A stretch of DNA of 64,000 nt from Bradyrhizobium sp. CSA112 (GCF_029051645.1 NZ_JAACFS010000033.1:1-64000); one strand, 5' to 3'. Positions 19,380 to 29,093 are shown, counted from the first letter of the stretch. The notes: generated by a model from the letters alone, not told the origin. Program-made: numbers and translations.

Positions 19380-19560
19380 GGATGAGGGCTTCAAAATTCT
19401 CGAACGCCCAAGCAGCGCACGATTGCGGACATCTGCGGAAGGCCGGGATCAGACAGGCGAGTTATCTCAACCGGAAAATAGTACGACGGATTGCTGCCGA
19501 TTGAGAAGCAGCGATAGAAGCAGCTCGAGGAGGAGAACAGCAAGCTGAAGAACTGATGGC
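19380..19560 (+). pseudogene. IS3-family OrfA fragment of a second type
   Basis: Frames give MRASKFSNAQAA, RKAGI..ASYLN and KQLEEENSKLKN, the OrfA pattern of IS1222/IS407-like elements, different from the copies at 11.3 and 16.3 kb. The element is truncated after about 60 codons. Sequence from 19560 to 20080 has no recognisable gene. Confidence 0.65.
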
Positions 19561-20189
19561 TGACCTGTCGCCCGACAGACGCCTAACCAGTATCTCATAG
19601 AATGTGACCAGTCGGAAGGTGACGCAAGTTGCCGAACCGTGATGATCGCGAGGCTACCCCATCCCCACACCGACGAGGCCAAGAGCTAGCCAAACATCAA
19701 CCACTTCAGCGGCTGGTTGAACCACGAACTACATTCTGGCAAATCCAATCAGCAAGACCGCGCCAGGCCCTTTACTCACCGTTTCCTTTAGGACGAGCAT
19801 CGTAAGCTTCCGACGATGGGATACGCGGTAGCGAAGCAGTTCGGCGGAGGCAGCAGCTCGGGTCGCCGACCTCTTCGGAGGCTGTTGCCAAAGGGCGTCG
19901 TTGGTGAGGAGGCGATCGCGCGAGCGGGAGTTGATTCAAGCATTCTTGACATGGTCAATTGCTGGAGGCCCACATCTCCGCGATTAATTCAGGCAGCTAG
20001 CAAGAGAGCCGTGCACCGACTGCGGTGAGACGATTGCGTCTCCGTCGGACATAGGGATGCTGCTGGAGGTGTAGTTCTCCGACTTGCGCTGGCGTGCCGC
20101 CCGTCTGACCACTCTCACGCGGGAACAGGAGGTGTCCACAGACTCTAGTGGATCAAATCTGACATTTGGTTTCCCAGAAGGATTCCCGA

Positions 20190-20560
20190 TGAACCGATTG
20201 CATGCGAATCTGGCGCATGCGAACGGGTATTTCCATCATTGTTACTCCGTCCGACCGCTTCCGTTGGGGGCGCTCGTGCGGGATCGCAAACTGCCGCAGA
20301 AGCAGGTCTGGCCGGCCGAGATCGTCTTGTTGAGCGCGAACGGGCTCGGCACCAATGAGAACATCCACCGGACCCGGCAAGTCCAAGACCTGCGTCTGGC
20401 GTTGGTAGGGCGCTTCATGCAAGAGGGCTTGGAGGGTCTGCTGCGCGACAAGACACGCCCCTCGCGTATCCCGCCGCTCGGAGCGGACGTTGCGGCACGC
20501 GCGGTGGCTCTCACTCAGGCCGATCCGCCAGGAGATCCTCGCGCAAACATTCTGTGATGC
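20190..20560 (+). pseudogene. IS630-family transposase N-terminal fragment
   Basis: The reading KQVWPAEIVLLSANGLGTNE, then GRFMQEGLEGLLRDKTRPSR and VAARAVALTQADPPG, is the helix-turn-helix part of IS630-type transposases. A deletion near 20365 disrupts the HTH linker, and the DDE domain is missing. Confidence 0.8.
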
Positions 20561-20582
20561 TCGGATATTGCGAAAGAGTGCA

Positions 20583-21368
20583 ATGCGTATCGAGGGAGAA
20601 CGCGCGTTTGCGCAGTTCCGCATCGTGGAGAATCGGATGATCACGCCAGTTCGACGGAAATGGAGCCCGTCAGAATTGTTTGATGATCTGACGCCGGTGA
20701 TGTTCACCGCCGATCCATCAGTTCTGCGCGCACGTTGGAACAAGTTGTGGCCAGAATTGTATACCGAATATGAGGCGAGGCATCTGAAAAAGGAGTTGTC
20801 CATCCGTAACTTGATCGCTACCGAGGAAGCTGCGGCATTCTTTGATGCCTGGGCCGCGGACGAGGAGCGTCACACCGATGGCTTCATCCAAATTATGGAG
20901 CTCATTGCTGATGGATCCGAAAAGGATCTTTGGGAGAGATTGGACACTCGACCACATAATTTTAGCGTAATCAATGAATACCTGAAAGAGGAATTCTCTG
21001 TCATGGTTATGATCGCCTTTGATGAAATGTGTACCTGCCACGCCTATGCTGCGGATATGGGTTTTTATGCCGGACTTGGGAGCAATCGATTCGTTCGTTG
21101 GCTAAGGGAGGTGATTGCCGACGAGGCAGTTCACTCGATGAACGCGGTTAACGTTATCCGCGCCCGCTACTCCGATCGCATCCGCGAAGTCGGCGCAATC
21201 CTCGACGGCCTAACCAGCGGTGTCGCCGATGAGTCGGACTATGGCGGCACTTTCGTTCTGGATTACTTCGGCGAGAAGTACACGAAGGAGATGCTAGCCA
21301 ACTGCCGCGCCACGATCCTGAGAAATGTCGCCAGGCCGCTCAAGAGCGCAGAGAGCGAGAGCGACTGA
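20583..21368 (+). CDS. ferritin-like (putative di-iron) protein
   Basis: About 261 residues from ATG 20583. Two repeats of the ferritin-like metal pattern are visible: ATEEAAAFFDAWAADEERH (Glu, then ExxH) and later FDEMC...VIADEAVHSMN (Glu, then ExxH). This spacing is typical of carboxylate-bridged di-iron oxygenases and ferritin-like domains. The true substrate is not deducible. The gene follows an IS630 scrap and is followed by an amidohydrolase remnant and a GNAT gene, so it looks like transferred accessory metabolism. An alternative start is ATG 20637. Confidence 0.75.
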   Translation: MRIEGERAFAQFRIVENRMITPVRRKWSPSELFDDLTPVMFTADPSVLRARWNKLWPELYTEYEARHLKKELSIRNLIATEEAAAFFDAWAADEERHTDGFIQIMELIADGSEKDLWERLDTRPHNFSVINEYLKEEFSVMVMIAFDEMCTCHAYAADMGFYAGLGSNRFVRWLREVIADEAVHSMNAVNVIRARYSDRIREVGAILDGLTSGVADESDYGGTFVLDYFGEKYTKEMLANCRATILRNVARPLKSAESESD

Positions 21369-21472
21369 ACCGACGGCGCAGCCGCAGCGGAATTTTCCGG
21401 CGGCCGAAGCGCGCAGCCTGCTCCTTCGGCTCCTCATGACAGGCGCCCGCGTAGGGAAACAACAAGCGTCAA

Positions 21473-21840
21473 ATGAATGCGATCGCGCCAGGCGTCGATG
21501 CATTGATTGTTTGCCGTTTCGGCGTCCCAGATCTGTTTAGACACACAATTCCGCCAGATGGTCGGATCGGCAATGAGCCTGCCATTGGCCTCCAGCGCAT
21601 GCCGCAGCTGGCTTTGCTTTATGCCTACACCCCTGAGCTCGTGCGATGCATGCTGAGGATCGGGATGCTGGCCCCCGGATATTGGCCGACATGGTGCCGA
21701 TTGACCGGGATCTGCTGACTGTAGAGGAGGAGGCGATCAAGGGGACCCGGGTCATGTGGACAATGTTTGGTGGACGGTTTCTGTATTGCGATGGCGACAG
21801 CGCACTTGATCTTTCCGGTCCAGACGGGGAGAGCGGATGA
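21473..21840 (+). pseudogene. C-terminal remnant of a YtcJ-like amidohydrolase
   Basis: The reading ILADMVPIDRDLLTVEEEAI, then TMFGGRFLYCDGD, matches the C-terminal composite sheet of amidohydrolase-3 (YtcJ-like) proteins. The preceding 21473-21640 part is in a different frame. The catalytic barrel is missing. The stop codon overlaps the ATG of the following GNAT gene, so the remnant may still couple translation. Confidence 0.55.
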
Positions 21841-22313
21841 AGGCGTGGGTCACCTACCTCGAGATGACGGACCCGTCGACGGTAACGAGGGTTCCGCCGC
21901 CTGAGCCATCGCTCTCGATCGCCAGAGGGCGACTCGCGGTGAAAGATTACCTGCAGCTGTTCCGTTTGGTCGGAGACCGCCTTCAATGGGATCTCCGGGC
22001 GCAGCTCATCGGCGGGCCGGACCTGATCATCCTCGTGTTGTGCGTCGGCGGCGTTGCCTGTGGTCTATGTGAGTTCCGCCAGCAATCCAACCGCGAACTG
22101 GAGCTCCTGCATTTCGGGATCGATGCCCAGCTTGAGGGACGAGGGCTTGGGCGATATTTTCTGTCGGAGTGCCTAAGAACTGCATGGGCTGACCGGCCAG
22201 GCCGGATTTGGCTTCACACAGACGAGTTTGACAGCCCGAAGGCGCTGCCCTTGTACCTGTCCGCTGGGTTCTCGCTATTCGCGAAGCGATATGAGGACGT
22301 CACGGATTACTGA
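21837..22313 (+). CDS. GNAT-family N-acetyltransferase
   Basis: A 158-residue protein. The acetyl-CoA pyrophosphate-binding segment appears as IDAQLEGRGLGRYFLSE (Q/RxxGxG/A pattern), followed by IWLHTDEFDSPKALPLYLSAGF, the usual C-terminal GNAT signature. It starts with ATG overlapping the preceding stop (ATGA). The substrate is unknown. It is distinct from the GNAT at 52979-53512 in the phosphonate cluster. Confidence 0.85.
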   Translation: MKAWVTYLEMTDPSTVTRVPPPEPSLSIARGRLAVKDYLQLFRLVGDRLQWDLRAQLIGGPDLIILVLCVGGVACGLCEFRQQSNRELELLHFGIDAQLEGRGLGRYFLSECLRTAWADRPGRIWLHTDEFDSPKALPLYLSAGFSLFAKRYEDVTDY

Positions 22314-22895
22314 GCGGAGCTTACAGTGGCGCGTGCGCGTCTGCGCGGGCTGCACCTTGTCGATGATTGACAGCAAAGGGGGAGGAGAGGCCACCGCCAA
22401 GCATCTTTCCAGCGGTCTTCCCGTTGCGTCAAATCGCTCAGCGTAAGCGGATTCGTTGCCATAGAAATCGAGTACCGCGTCGGGCGGTTTGTTGCTGGTT
22501 TTTCGTCGAGTTCGGTGTCGTCGAGCTCAAAGTGCGCGAGACGATATGGACGTCTTCTTCCGGAGCTGATCAGATCCGAGTAACCAGCGGTCATTCGGCG
22601 CCATCGGCACCACCATCGGCGCCCGGGTCACCTCGGCGGGGATTGTCATATCGAACTTGTCGGCTCCATCTGTTTGGAATCCTGCGTAATGGCGCCAAAA
22701 AACGCTGAATTTGTGCGACATTTGGTGCCTGCCTGCAGGATTGCAGGAAAACAACGATTAGAATGGGTCGTCCCAGTAAGGAGATGCTGATGAAGGTCGG
22801 TGTTCCCAATGCGCCGCGGTCGAGGATCTGCTTGTGCAGGTGAGCTGCGGCCTGGCGGGCGCTCTGCCGGCTGCGCTCTACGGCGAGGGCGCTCC
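22314..22895. other. intergenic region with a short decayed coding tail
   Basis: No complete gene is seen. A start with good spacing (AAGGAGATGCTGATGAAGG near 22783-22797), then, after a frameshift, a reading ending VQVSCGLAGALPAALYGEGA just before 22898, look like the two ends of a deleted gene. Its stop overlaps the start of the amidohydrolase. The family is not recognised. Confidence 0.35.
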
Positions 22896-23684
22896 ATGAG
22901 GATCGACTGCGAGGTCCACGCCTTCCGCCGAGAGAGCCGGCGGCCCGCGCCCGTCATCGACGGCTCCTTGGAACAGCTGGAAGGCGCCGCACGCGACTGC
23001 GCGATCACGGGGCTGGTCCTGGTCCAGCCCGCCTTCCTGAACAGCGACCCGACGGAGCTCTTCGCCCAGGCGAGGCAGGCCCGAATGCCGGTGAGGCTGA
23101 TTCCGCCCCTCGTGCAACCGCTGGCGCCTGAGGTCCTGGAGGAGTGGGGCCGATCAGGCGCCGTGGGTTTGGCGTTAACTTTCGACGATCCCGATCCACT
23201 GGCCGAGTCCCTCGAGGCTGCCCTTCAGCTGGGCCTGCACTTGGAGGTGTCCGGCGGCGTCGAAGGACGTGAGCGCCTGGCAGAGCTGCTCCTGGCTGAC
23301 GGCCATCGCCTGGTGTTCCGAGGCTTCGGACTTGCGGACAGCACCCGCGATCCCGCCTGGGATCCGCGCCTGGAGCGGCTCCTCGCTCTCGCTAAAGGCG
23401 CGGAGGCGTGGGTGAAGCTGTCGGGGATCGGACGCGTCCCCGATGGCTGGGCCCAGGCAGCGGCGGGTAGGATGCTGGAGGAGATCGGGCCGGAACAGTT
23501 GCTCTGGGGGTCGGAGTGGCCGCACGTGACGGCCGACCACGCCTATGCGCCATCCTATTCGGAGACCTTGGAGTGGCTTAAGGAGCTCGTCCCAGATGAG
23601 GACGCCCGAGGGCGGATCCTCGGCGAGACGTCTGCTGCCCTCTACGGCTTTCGGCAACTCGGACCTGTAGACCTGCGGAAATAA
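22896..23684 (+). CDS. amidohydrolase-2 family metal-dependent hydrolase
   Basis: A 262-residue TIM-barrel hydrolase starting at ATG 22896 (MRIDCEVHAF; the start overlaps the stop of the decayed upstream tail). The N-terminal metal motif has only one histidine (CEVHAF rather than DxHxH). The C-terminal motif LLWGSEWPHVTA supplies the conserved Asp/Glu-Trp-Pro-His region, and LVLVQPAFLNSD is also typical. The family includes dicarboxylate lactone hydrolases (LigI type) and decarboxylases. The substrate is unknown. Confidence 0.85.
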   Translation: MRIDCEVHAFRRESRRPAPVIDGSLEQLEGAARDCAITGLVLVQPAFLNSDPTELFAQARQARMPVRLIPPLVQPLAPEVLEEWGRSGAVGLALTFDDPDPLAESLEAALQLGLHLEVSGGVEGRERLAELLLADGHRLVFRGFGLADSTRDPAWDPRLERLLALAKGAEAWVKLSGIGRVPDGWAQAAAGRMLEEIGPEQLLWGSEWPHVTADHAYAPSYSETLEWLKELVPDEDARGRILGETSAALYGFRQLGPVDLRK

Positions 23685-23724
23685 CGAAATGAGTATCTCC
23701 ACGGCGGGCCCGTGTTCAGGGCTC

Positions 23725-23830
23725 CGGTGGCGCCGAAAAACTTCGCTTGAGGAGAGTCGGCTGATCGAGGCGGTCCATCAAGGCTTTCTTAGAACCTACA
23801 TGGCAGTGCGCGTAGAACCAGTAGAGCGCA
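23725..23830 (+). repeat. direct repeat, copy 1 (about 100 bp)
   Basis: The stretch GCGCCGAAAAACTTCGCTTG through GTAGAACCAGTAG recurs with several differences at 24348-24445 in the same orientation. The function is unknown; it is probably a remnant of duplicated mobile DNA. Confidence 0.7.
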
Positions 23831-23910
23831 ACAGGCAGGCCGGCACCGGAGTAGGTTGTGCTATGGATGCAGGAATGCAGACGACGGGTGGAGGTTAGGG
23901 GCTGGATGCC

Positions 23911-24165
23911 ATGTCTGATCGATTTCCAGTCTTCGAGGTTTTCTTAAAACAGCGCGGGCGAACGTGGTTATGGTCGGTCTGCACGAGCGAAGGCACGCTG
24001 GTAATGACGGGTTCAAGAAGCAGCCGATCCGCTGCCAGCTATGAAGCCAACCGGGCGCTTTTTCTATTGCTGCTGAGCGCGCCGTATCGTTCGCGCCTTT
24101 CGGCTCGATCGATCCAAGCTAACCAAGAGGCTCGCCCTCGGCGCTCGCTTCCGCCCAAACTTTAG
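23911..24165 (+). CDS. small conserved hypothetical protein
   Basis: An 84-residue protein beginning MSDRFPVFEVFLKQRGRTWLW and ending with a basic tail. The pattern of an FLKxRGRTWxW start followed by an alanine-rich ANRALFLLLLSAPYRSR helix is, as far as I recall, shared by short proteins found repeatedly in Bradyrhizobium genomes. The function is unknown. It lies between the two copies of a 100-bp repeat. Confidence 0.55.
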   Translation: MSDRFPVFEVFLKQRGRTWLWSVCTSEGTLVMTGSRSSRSAASYEANRALFLLLLSAPYRSRLSARSIQANQEARPRRSLPPKL

Positions 24166-24347
24166 AGGTACGTGACTTTCGAGAAACGGCCCGCTCATAA
24201 GCCGTTCCCGTCCGGAGGCGCTAGATTTAGGAGACCGGCTAGCGTTCGGCACTTGCTAAAGGCTTCCTTCATGACGCTCGGTTTGTTCTCGGTCGAAGCG
24301 ACGCAGAACCTAACCACAGGAGAGACGATCGGCACGATCGCCTGCGC

Positions 24348-24445
24348 GCCGAAAAAACACTTCGCTTGAGGGGGAGCCGGCAGATCGAGGCGTGCCCATC
24401 AAGGCTTTCTCAGAACCACACGGCAATGCCCGTAGAACCAGTAGC
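24348..24445 (+). repeat. direct repeat, copy 2
   Basis: The second copy of the repeat at 23725-23830, with small indels. Around it (24170-24600) no gene is recognised. Confidence 0.7.
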
Positions 24446-24604
24446 CGCTGGCGGAGATTCACAGTGAGAGGCTCCTGGGAGGACATGCACACCCTTTACC
24501 TTAACTGCATTGTGTCTCGACTCGGAGTTAACGCGACCAAGACAGCGCGCCATTTCTGGGGATTGCGTTTTGGTCCTCAGAAATCCGGAACGACTTTCAA
24601 GCGA

Positions 24605-25056
24605 GCTTCTGTAGGCGATGCCCGAGTGCAGTGAGCCTGCTAGCGAACTCGGTCAGTTCGCGAACACCGAATTCACCAAAAACGAACTCATCGAGTGCTT
24701 CCTGTTGTGCTGCCAGGCTCGCGAGATGCTTGTAAGTCTTGTCCGTCAGCGACATCTGTACGCGAGCATCGCTTGTGGAGGGCTTGGCCTTTTTTCTCTA
24801 CCAGCTTTGATTGGTCCGTGACGAATGAAGAGGTCGACGTGCATCAATAGATTAACTTGAACACCGTTTCCTGTCCAAGTCCGCCAAAGGCCATCAGGAT
24901 CGTCCACTGTCGCCCAGTGATGCCAAGTACATTGGTCCGGAATTGGCGAAGTTCCTCCAGACCACATTGATGGATCTGATCTCCCACGGATTCGCCTGAC
25001 CACCTTCCGACTCTCAGCAGAGCTACTACACCGACCGCTCTTGCTAGGTTAGGCAA
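24605..25056 (-). pseudogene. MarR-family regulator, decayed
   Basis: The minus strand first reads ELRQFRTNVLGITGRQWTIL, then MAFGGL (N-terminal MarR helices, 25010-24860). After a deletion of the winged-helix core it reads VQMSLTDKTYKHLASLAAQQ, then ALDEFVFGEFGVRELTEF (C-terminal helices, 24770-24610). The DNA-binding wing is missing, so it is non-functional. Confidence 0.65.
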
Positions 25057-25354
25057 ATCCGGCGGAATCGTATGTCAGCGTTTCCATCCTTGGCTTGTTT
25101 CCCCTTAGCGCAGATTAAGAATAGGGACAATGCCGCCGGAGGAAGCAGATCAAATCGTTCGTACGTTTCGGACAAGAGTGAAGCGTCACGAATACAGCGA
25201 CGGAATAAAGACGCCTTCCGTACGTTGTGTACAGACATATTCCTTCGACTTCGGGCTCGGCCGATATCGAATCGGGGCGCTACGATTTCGCGCGTCTTCA
25301 TCAGGTAACGGCCACTACGTGGCACTCAACGACCTGCAGAGCCGTTCGCACAAA

Positions 25355-25490
25355 TCCATCGCTAAATCAGAACGGTCCATCGCATTAGTTGATCTCTGTC
25401 ACCGGCTTATTGCTTCCCAACGATACTGGGGCGGCACAAACGAGTTCCGCCTAGGATCAGGGGCATGGCATTTCGAACTAAGTGCGTTGG
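25355..25490 (+). repeat. dispersed repeat, copy 1 (about 130 bp)
   Basis: The stretch AATCAGAACGGTCCATC through GGCATGGCATT and ACTAAGTGCGTTG recurs at 32108-32250 in the same orientation with about 85-90 percent identity by eye. It may be part of an old duplicated mobile element. Other readings in 25070-25640 are not recognisable. Confidence 0.7.
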
Positions 25491-25652
25491 CGGAGGGTCT
25501 TCCTGTGCTCCTCCAGCTCGGCTGCGCGCCCTCGTGGGCGTGTCTTTATCTGCGGGAGCTCGTGTGACCTACGAGGCCGGATGGATCCTTCGCCAAATGC
25601 GCGGTGAGGTCATTGGGAAGTACGGCGATTATGTTCAAATGGTAGAGCCGGA

Positions 25653-26381
25653 ATGAGCTCGGTCGAAAGCATCTTCCAGGAATTCATCGATGCGATCCAA
25701 ACCGCAACCAACGCGGATGAATTCGAGCGTGTCGCAACGCGGCTGACACAGAGGCTGGGCTTTCAGCGATTTGCCTATCTGCGCCTGACCGGCGAGACGC
25801 CGATGTTGATCTCGTCCTATCCAAAATCCTGGACCAGCCGGTACTTCCAGCTTGGGTATCAGCAGCTCGATCCTGTGGTGCGCCGCGCGCGTGCCGAGCA
25901 CGCGCTGTTCAGCTGGGGAGGCGAGGCGTCAGCCCTAGCCGGAAACCGCGAGCAGCGCCGGTTCTTTGATGAAGCGACGACCTTCGGGATTAGATCAGGC
26001 ATCACTGTGCCGATCAGGGGCGGATTTGGGCGGATGGCCGCATTTACGCTGGCGACGGGCGACCGCGACGTTCACCCGGAGCGGCTCGTGGCCGACTGGA
26101 AGGATCTCGTACAACTCGTCGGGTTGTATTTTCATAGTCAGGTCGGCGCCAAACTTGACATACCCTCTACCGGTAAACTCGCGGCAAGTGAACTCACTCA
26201 GCGCGAGCACCAATGCCTTGCATGGACCGCGCAGGGAAAAACTGTCGCGGATATCGCGGTGCTGGTCCAGATTGCGCCGCGCACTGTAGTGTTTCATCTT
26301 GAGAACGCTCGCCGCAAGCTCGGTGCAGCATCTATTGCCCAATGCGTCGCCGAGGCCTTGCGACGCGGTTTGTTGTCCTAA
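25653..26381 (+). CDS. LuxR-type regulator with autoinducer-binding domain
   Basis: A 242-residue protein. Residues 1-165 form an AHL-binding domain carrying the conserved positions W60, Y64, D73, P74 and W88, and the later glycine in FGIRSGITVP. Residues 178-240 are a LuxR HTH (LTQREHQCLAWTAQGKTVAD, then APRTVVFHLENARRKL). No luxI-type synthase is in the window, so it is a solo or uses an AHL synthase elsewhere. It lies next to the phosphonate catabolic region. Target sites could be the palindromes at 11.2, 57.8 and 60.3 kb, but the second LuxR at 62569 is an equal candidate. Confidence 0.92.
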   Translation: MSSVESIFQEFIDAIQTATNADEFERVATRLTQRLGFQRFAYLRLTGETPMLISSYPKSWTSRYFQLGYQQLDPVVRRARAEHALFSWGGEASALAGNREQRRFFDEATTFGIRSGITVPIRGGFGRMAAFTLATGDRDVHPERLVADWKDLVQLVGLYFHSQVGAKLDIPSTGKLAASELTQREHQCLAWTAQGKTVADIAVLVQIAPRTVVFHLENARRKLGAASIAQCVAEALRRGLLS

Positions 26382-26435
26382 TCATCCACACCCTCTGATT
26401 TCGCGCGAGATGCGCAAGAGACCTGGCGCTCGTCG

Positions 26436-26576
26436 CGCCAACCTGATCTACAGCCCTGTTCGATCTGGATGCTGAGTATCTACATGGATCGCGCACGCTC
26501 GTGGTTCCCGACGCGAACGGGGTTGTCGGTGGAACAGCTGACCGTATTCACGGCATGGTCCTTGTTCGCTTGTAGC
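26436..26576 (+). pseudogene. 3' fragment of the DcaP-like porin gene
   Basis: Nearly identical to 34105-34252, the last 45 or so codons of the porin at 32609-34252 (LIYSPV, then GSRTLVVPDANGVVGGTADR, then HGMVLVR), with frame-breaking differences near the start. It marks the left boundary of the large duplication: the downstream sequence through the LysR gene is also shared. Confidence 0.9.
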
Positions 26577-26604
26577 CACCATGATGCTTGAACATCACCC
26601 CTGA

Positions 26605-26626
26605 ACGCTCTCTTACGAGAGAGCGT
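26605..26626 (+). terminator. hairpin after porin remnant
   Basis: Nine-bp stem ACGCTCTCT/AGAGAGCGT with a TACG loop, followed by CGTT. The equivalent hairpin follows the intact porin at 34294-34315, so this is a rho-independent-like terminator left behind in the duplicated copy. Confidence 0.7.
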
Positions 26627-26884
26627 CGTTAATAGGAATAAGCAAGGGAATGGTCGGGCCTCGAAAAGGCTTGAAGGAGACCAAAATGGTTCCTTGTCAT
26701 TGAAACGGGTATCGAACGAAAACTTCTCTTCGTTACAGCCAGCTAGGATTTAACAAACCGCTTGATGCGGCTACCGCAATACACCGTGTGAGTAGCGGTG
26801 TTCCTTCGCAAAATCTCAAGACCTCTCTTTCAAAACTGGCCCGTGCAATGTCGTTTTAGAGGTGCCGCGATAGTCTCATGCGCG

Positions 26885-27793
26885 TTAAGCGGCTTCCGGA
26901 AGGGCTGCCTTTTTACAAAGGCGGACTAGCCACCGGCAAAAGGCACGAGCGATTTCGGGATTGTCACTGCGGTCGACCGAATAGGCCCGATATTGCATGC
27001 CGCTGGGAGTACGTGACCCTGGTATCACCTGTAGAACGCCCCCGCGCACCAGATCGCCGACAATAATTTCGGGCGCTATCAGAAGGCATTTTCCCGTCAT
27101 GACCGCCGGCAGAGCAAGGTAATTGTGATCATATCGCGCCCCTGACCTTATGTCTTTGGAGGTCAGGTTCATCGCCCGCAACCATGTGGGCAGTATGTCG
27201 GGCCTGGATGTGATGTTCAGAACTGGCATTGAGCGAACGACTGAGAGGCTTTTGTTGTGCAGGTGATTTGGAGAGCCCACACAGACGAGTTGCTCGTTGT
27301 AGATCTCCCAATCGTCAGCCGGTTCGATGACGGAAAGATCGCGCGTAATCAGGATGTCGAAATCGTCGGAAGATGTCGGTGGAGACAGTGAACTAATCAC
27401 ATCCACAATTACGCCACCCATTTCAGCGGAAAATGCCTGGAGATTAGGAATCAGAAAGGAGTAAGCGAAGGTCGAGAGCGACGTGCGGACAACAAGCCGA
27501 TTGGCGTCCGGACGGTTCCGCCGGCACATTCTTTTAGCGGTGAAACACACTGTATCTAGCGGTTCGGTGACCGTGTTCGCAAAAAGCCTTCCGAATTCCG
27601 TCAATTCGCTTCGCCTACCGCGTCGTTCCATGAGGTCCGTGCCCAGATAGTGTTGCAGCACGGCTAGGTAGCGGCTGACCGAGCTCTGTGTCGTTCCCAA
27701 TGCGCTAGCCGCGCGCGTTACGCTTCCTTCTCGCGCGATCGTCACGAACACCCGGATCGCGTTGAGTGGCACTTCATTGTCTTCGATGGCCAT
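26885..27793 (-). CDS. LysR-family regulator of the phosphonate module, copy A (intact)
   Basis: A 302-residue LysR protein. The N-terminal winged HTH (residues 9-66) contains VTRAASALGTTQSSVSRYLA, and the substrate domain continues to a C-terminal KKAALPEAA. It lies downstream of the palA-like gene on the same strand, with a 417-bp gap. In Variovorax sp. Pal2 a LysR regulator accompanies phosphonopyruvate hydrolase and phosphonoalanine transaminase, so control of those genes by phosphonoalanine is likely. Copy B (35317-36144) is truncated by a frameshift and an IS200 insertion. This is therefore the functional copy. Confidence 0.92.
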   Translation of the reverse strand: MAIEDNEVPLNAIRVFVTIAREGSVTRAASALGTTQSSVSRYLAVLQHYLGTDLMERRGRRSELTEFGRLFANTVTEPLDTVCFTAKRMCRRNRPDANRLVVRTSLSTFAYSFLIPNLQAFSAEMGGVIVDVISSLSPPTSSDDFDILITRDLSVIEPADDWEIYNEQLVCVGSPNHLHNKSLSVVRSMPVLNITSRPDILPTWLRAMNLTSKDIRSGARYDHNYLALPAVMTGKCLLIAPEIIVGDLVRGGVLQVIPGSRTPSGMQYRAYSVDRSDNPEIARAFCRWLVRLCKKAALPEAA

Positions 27794-28210
27794 CTTCTAT
27801 TCCGGCAACTTCTGGAATGTCCGCCAGTTTTCACGGCAGCCCATCGCCAAAAATGAATGTTCCATCACATTATTCCACGTTGATAGCCGGATTACTGCTT
27901 ATCAACGGTATATCGCGCGCAAAAACCACGTCCGGCCGAAGCCGATACGGTCGGCGCGATCGCCTTTATAGTTGAGTTGATCTCGGTCGCGTTTTCCTTA
28001 GGCGTATCTTAAGCGAGCCGTGGCAGTGGTTGCCACGATCGCTCGATCGCTCTTCTCGCAGTCGGACACCACGCGACTTTCCGGAGGAGAAAAACCCGTT
28101 AACTCGAGTGTTCCGATCGACAGCGCGCCAGGCATAGCGCCTGAGCGGAGCTCAGGCCCTGCCTATCGTGTTGAAATCCCGACAATCACGGCGGGGACGG
28201 AATGGTGCGT
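27794..28210. other. LysR upstream region and palA downstream region
   Basis: No gene is recognised. It should contain the promoter of the LysR gene. A weakened version of the hairpin seen at 36480-36510 lies near 28137-28161 (GCCTGAG-CGGAG-CTCAGGC), marking the end of the palBA transcript. The equivalent region in copy B is 36145-36498. Confidence 0.5.
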
Positions 28211-29083
28211 TCAGCAAAGGAAGCGAGCTTCAGCTGCTTTAACCTCGTCCATCTTCTGAAGTCTGAAAATCTCCTCCACCGGAAGAATGTCCTTGTGGAC
28301 GTTCTGGACGCCACCGTCTGCGATGATCCGGCGGAAGGTCTCTTGGATAGCACTTGCAGCAGCGCGGATGCCGTAGTTGCCGTAGATCATCATGCGGATG
28401 TTGCAAAGCGCCTTGACCCGTTCGGCGTCGAGATCCGGGTACGCGTTCGGGACTATCACCAGCGGCACCGATCCGGTCCAGGCGCGCGAAAAGTCTTCAA
28501 TCTCCAAGGGGTCCTTTTTTTTCGAATGGATCAGGATCATGTCGGCGCCAGCCTCCACATAGGCTTGCGCCCGACGCAGGGCTTCCGCTTCGCCGAGGCC
28601 TGCGATCAGGGCCTCGGTGCGGGCGATGACGAGAAAATCGGGGTTCCGTTTTGTCGCACCGGCGGCTTCGATCTTGCCCTGAAACTCCTCAATGCGCAGC
28701 AGCTCCTGGCGTCCGCCCGCAACAAGGCTCGTTACCTTAGGAAAGGTCTTATCCTCGATGACGACGGCGCTCGCGCCGGCTCGCTCGTATTCTCTGACGG
28801 CATGGATCACATTGATCGCATTGCCGTAGCCCGTATCGATATCGGCAACGATCGGCAGCGTCGTGCGTCCGGCGATCGCCCGCAGCATATCGAGATGCTG
28901 TGTCATCGAGATCAGGCTCATGTCCGCAAGGCCGTAAAGCGCCGAGAGCTCAAATCCTGAGGCCCACAGGCCATCGAATCCCGCTTCTTCTGCGAGGATC
29001 GCCGAAAGCGGGCTATGGGTGGCCATGATGTGGACGAGGCCGGTCTCGGCCATGCGGGCGCGGAGGCGTTTGGCAGCGGACAT
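28211..29083 (-). CDS. palA: phosphonopyruvate hydrolase (PEP mutase/ICL superfamily), copy A
   Basis: A 290-residue TIM barrel of the PEP mutase/isocitrate lyase superfamily. Metal and substrate residues are present: D81 and D83 (ADIDTG), E110, the loop EDKTFPKVTS with K112, K116 and T118, and IARTEALI and ILIHSKKK downstream. Threonine in place of the asparagine of PEP mutase (FPKxNS) is the known mark of phosphonopyruvate hydrolase, which cleaves phosphonopyruvate to pyruvate and phosphate. It follows the aminotransferase by 10 bases. The last residues differ from copy B: an extra A near 28217 shifts the frame and ends the protein at ARFLC. That removes about 19 residues outside the active site, so activity is probably retained. 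Confidence 0.88.
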   Translation of the reverse strand: MSAAKRLRARMAETGLVHIMATHSPLSAILAEEAGFDGLWASGFELSALYGLADMSLISMTQHLDMLRAIAGRTTLPIVADIDTGYGNAINVIHAVREYERAGASAVVIEDKTFPKVTSLVAGGRQELLRIEEFQGKIEAAGATKRNPDFLVIARTEALIAGLGEAEALRRAQAYVEAGADMILIHSKKKDPLEIEDFSRAWTGSVPLVIVPNAYPDLDAERVKALCNIRMMIYGNYGIRAAASAIQETFRRIIADGGVQNVHKDILPVEEIFRLQKMDEVKAAEARFLC

Positions 29084-29093
29084 CGGAGACCTT

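Noticed and set aside
28202..28960. Long plus-strand reading opposite palA (252 codons)
   Set aside because: It is the complement of the phosphonopyruvate hydrolase gene; high GC at third positions keeps the antisense frame open.
28211..29083. PEP mutase or methylisocitrate lyase
   Set aside because: The loop EDKTFPKVTS has threonine in place of the mutase asparagine and lacks the lyase KKCGH motif. The partner aminotransferase and LysR support phosphonopyruvate hydrolase.
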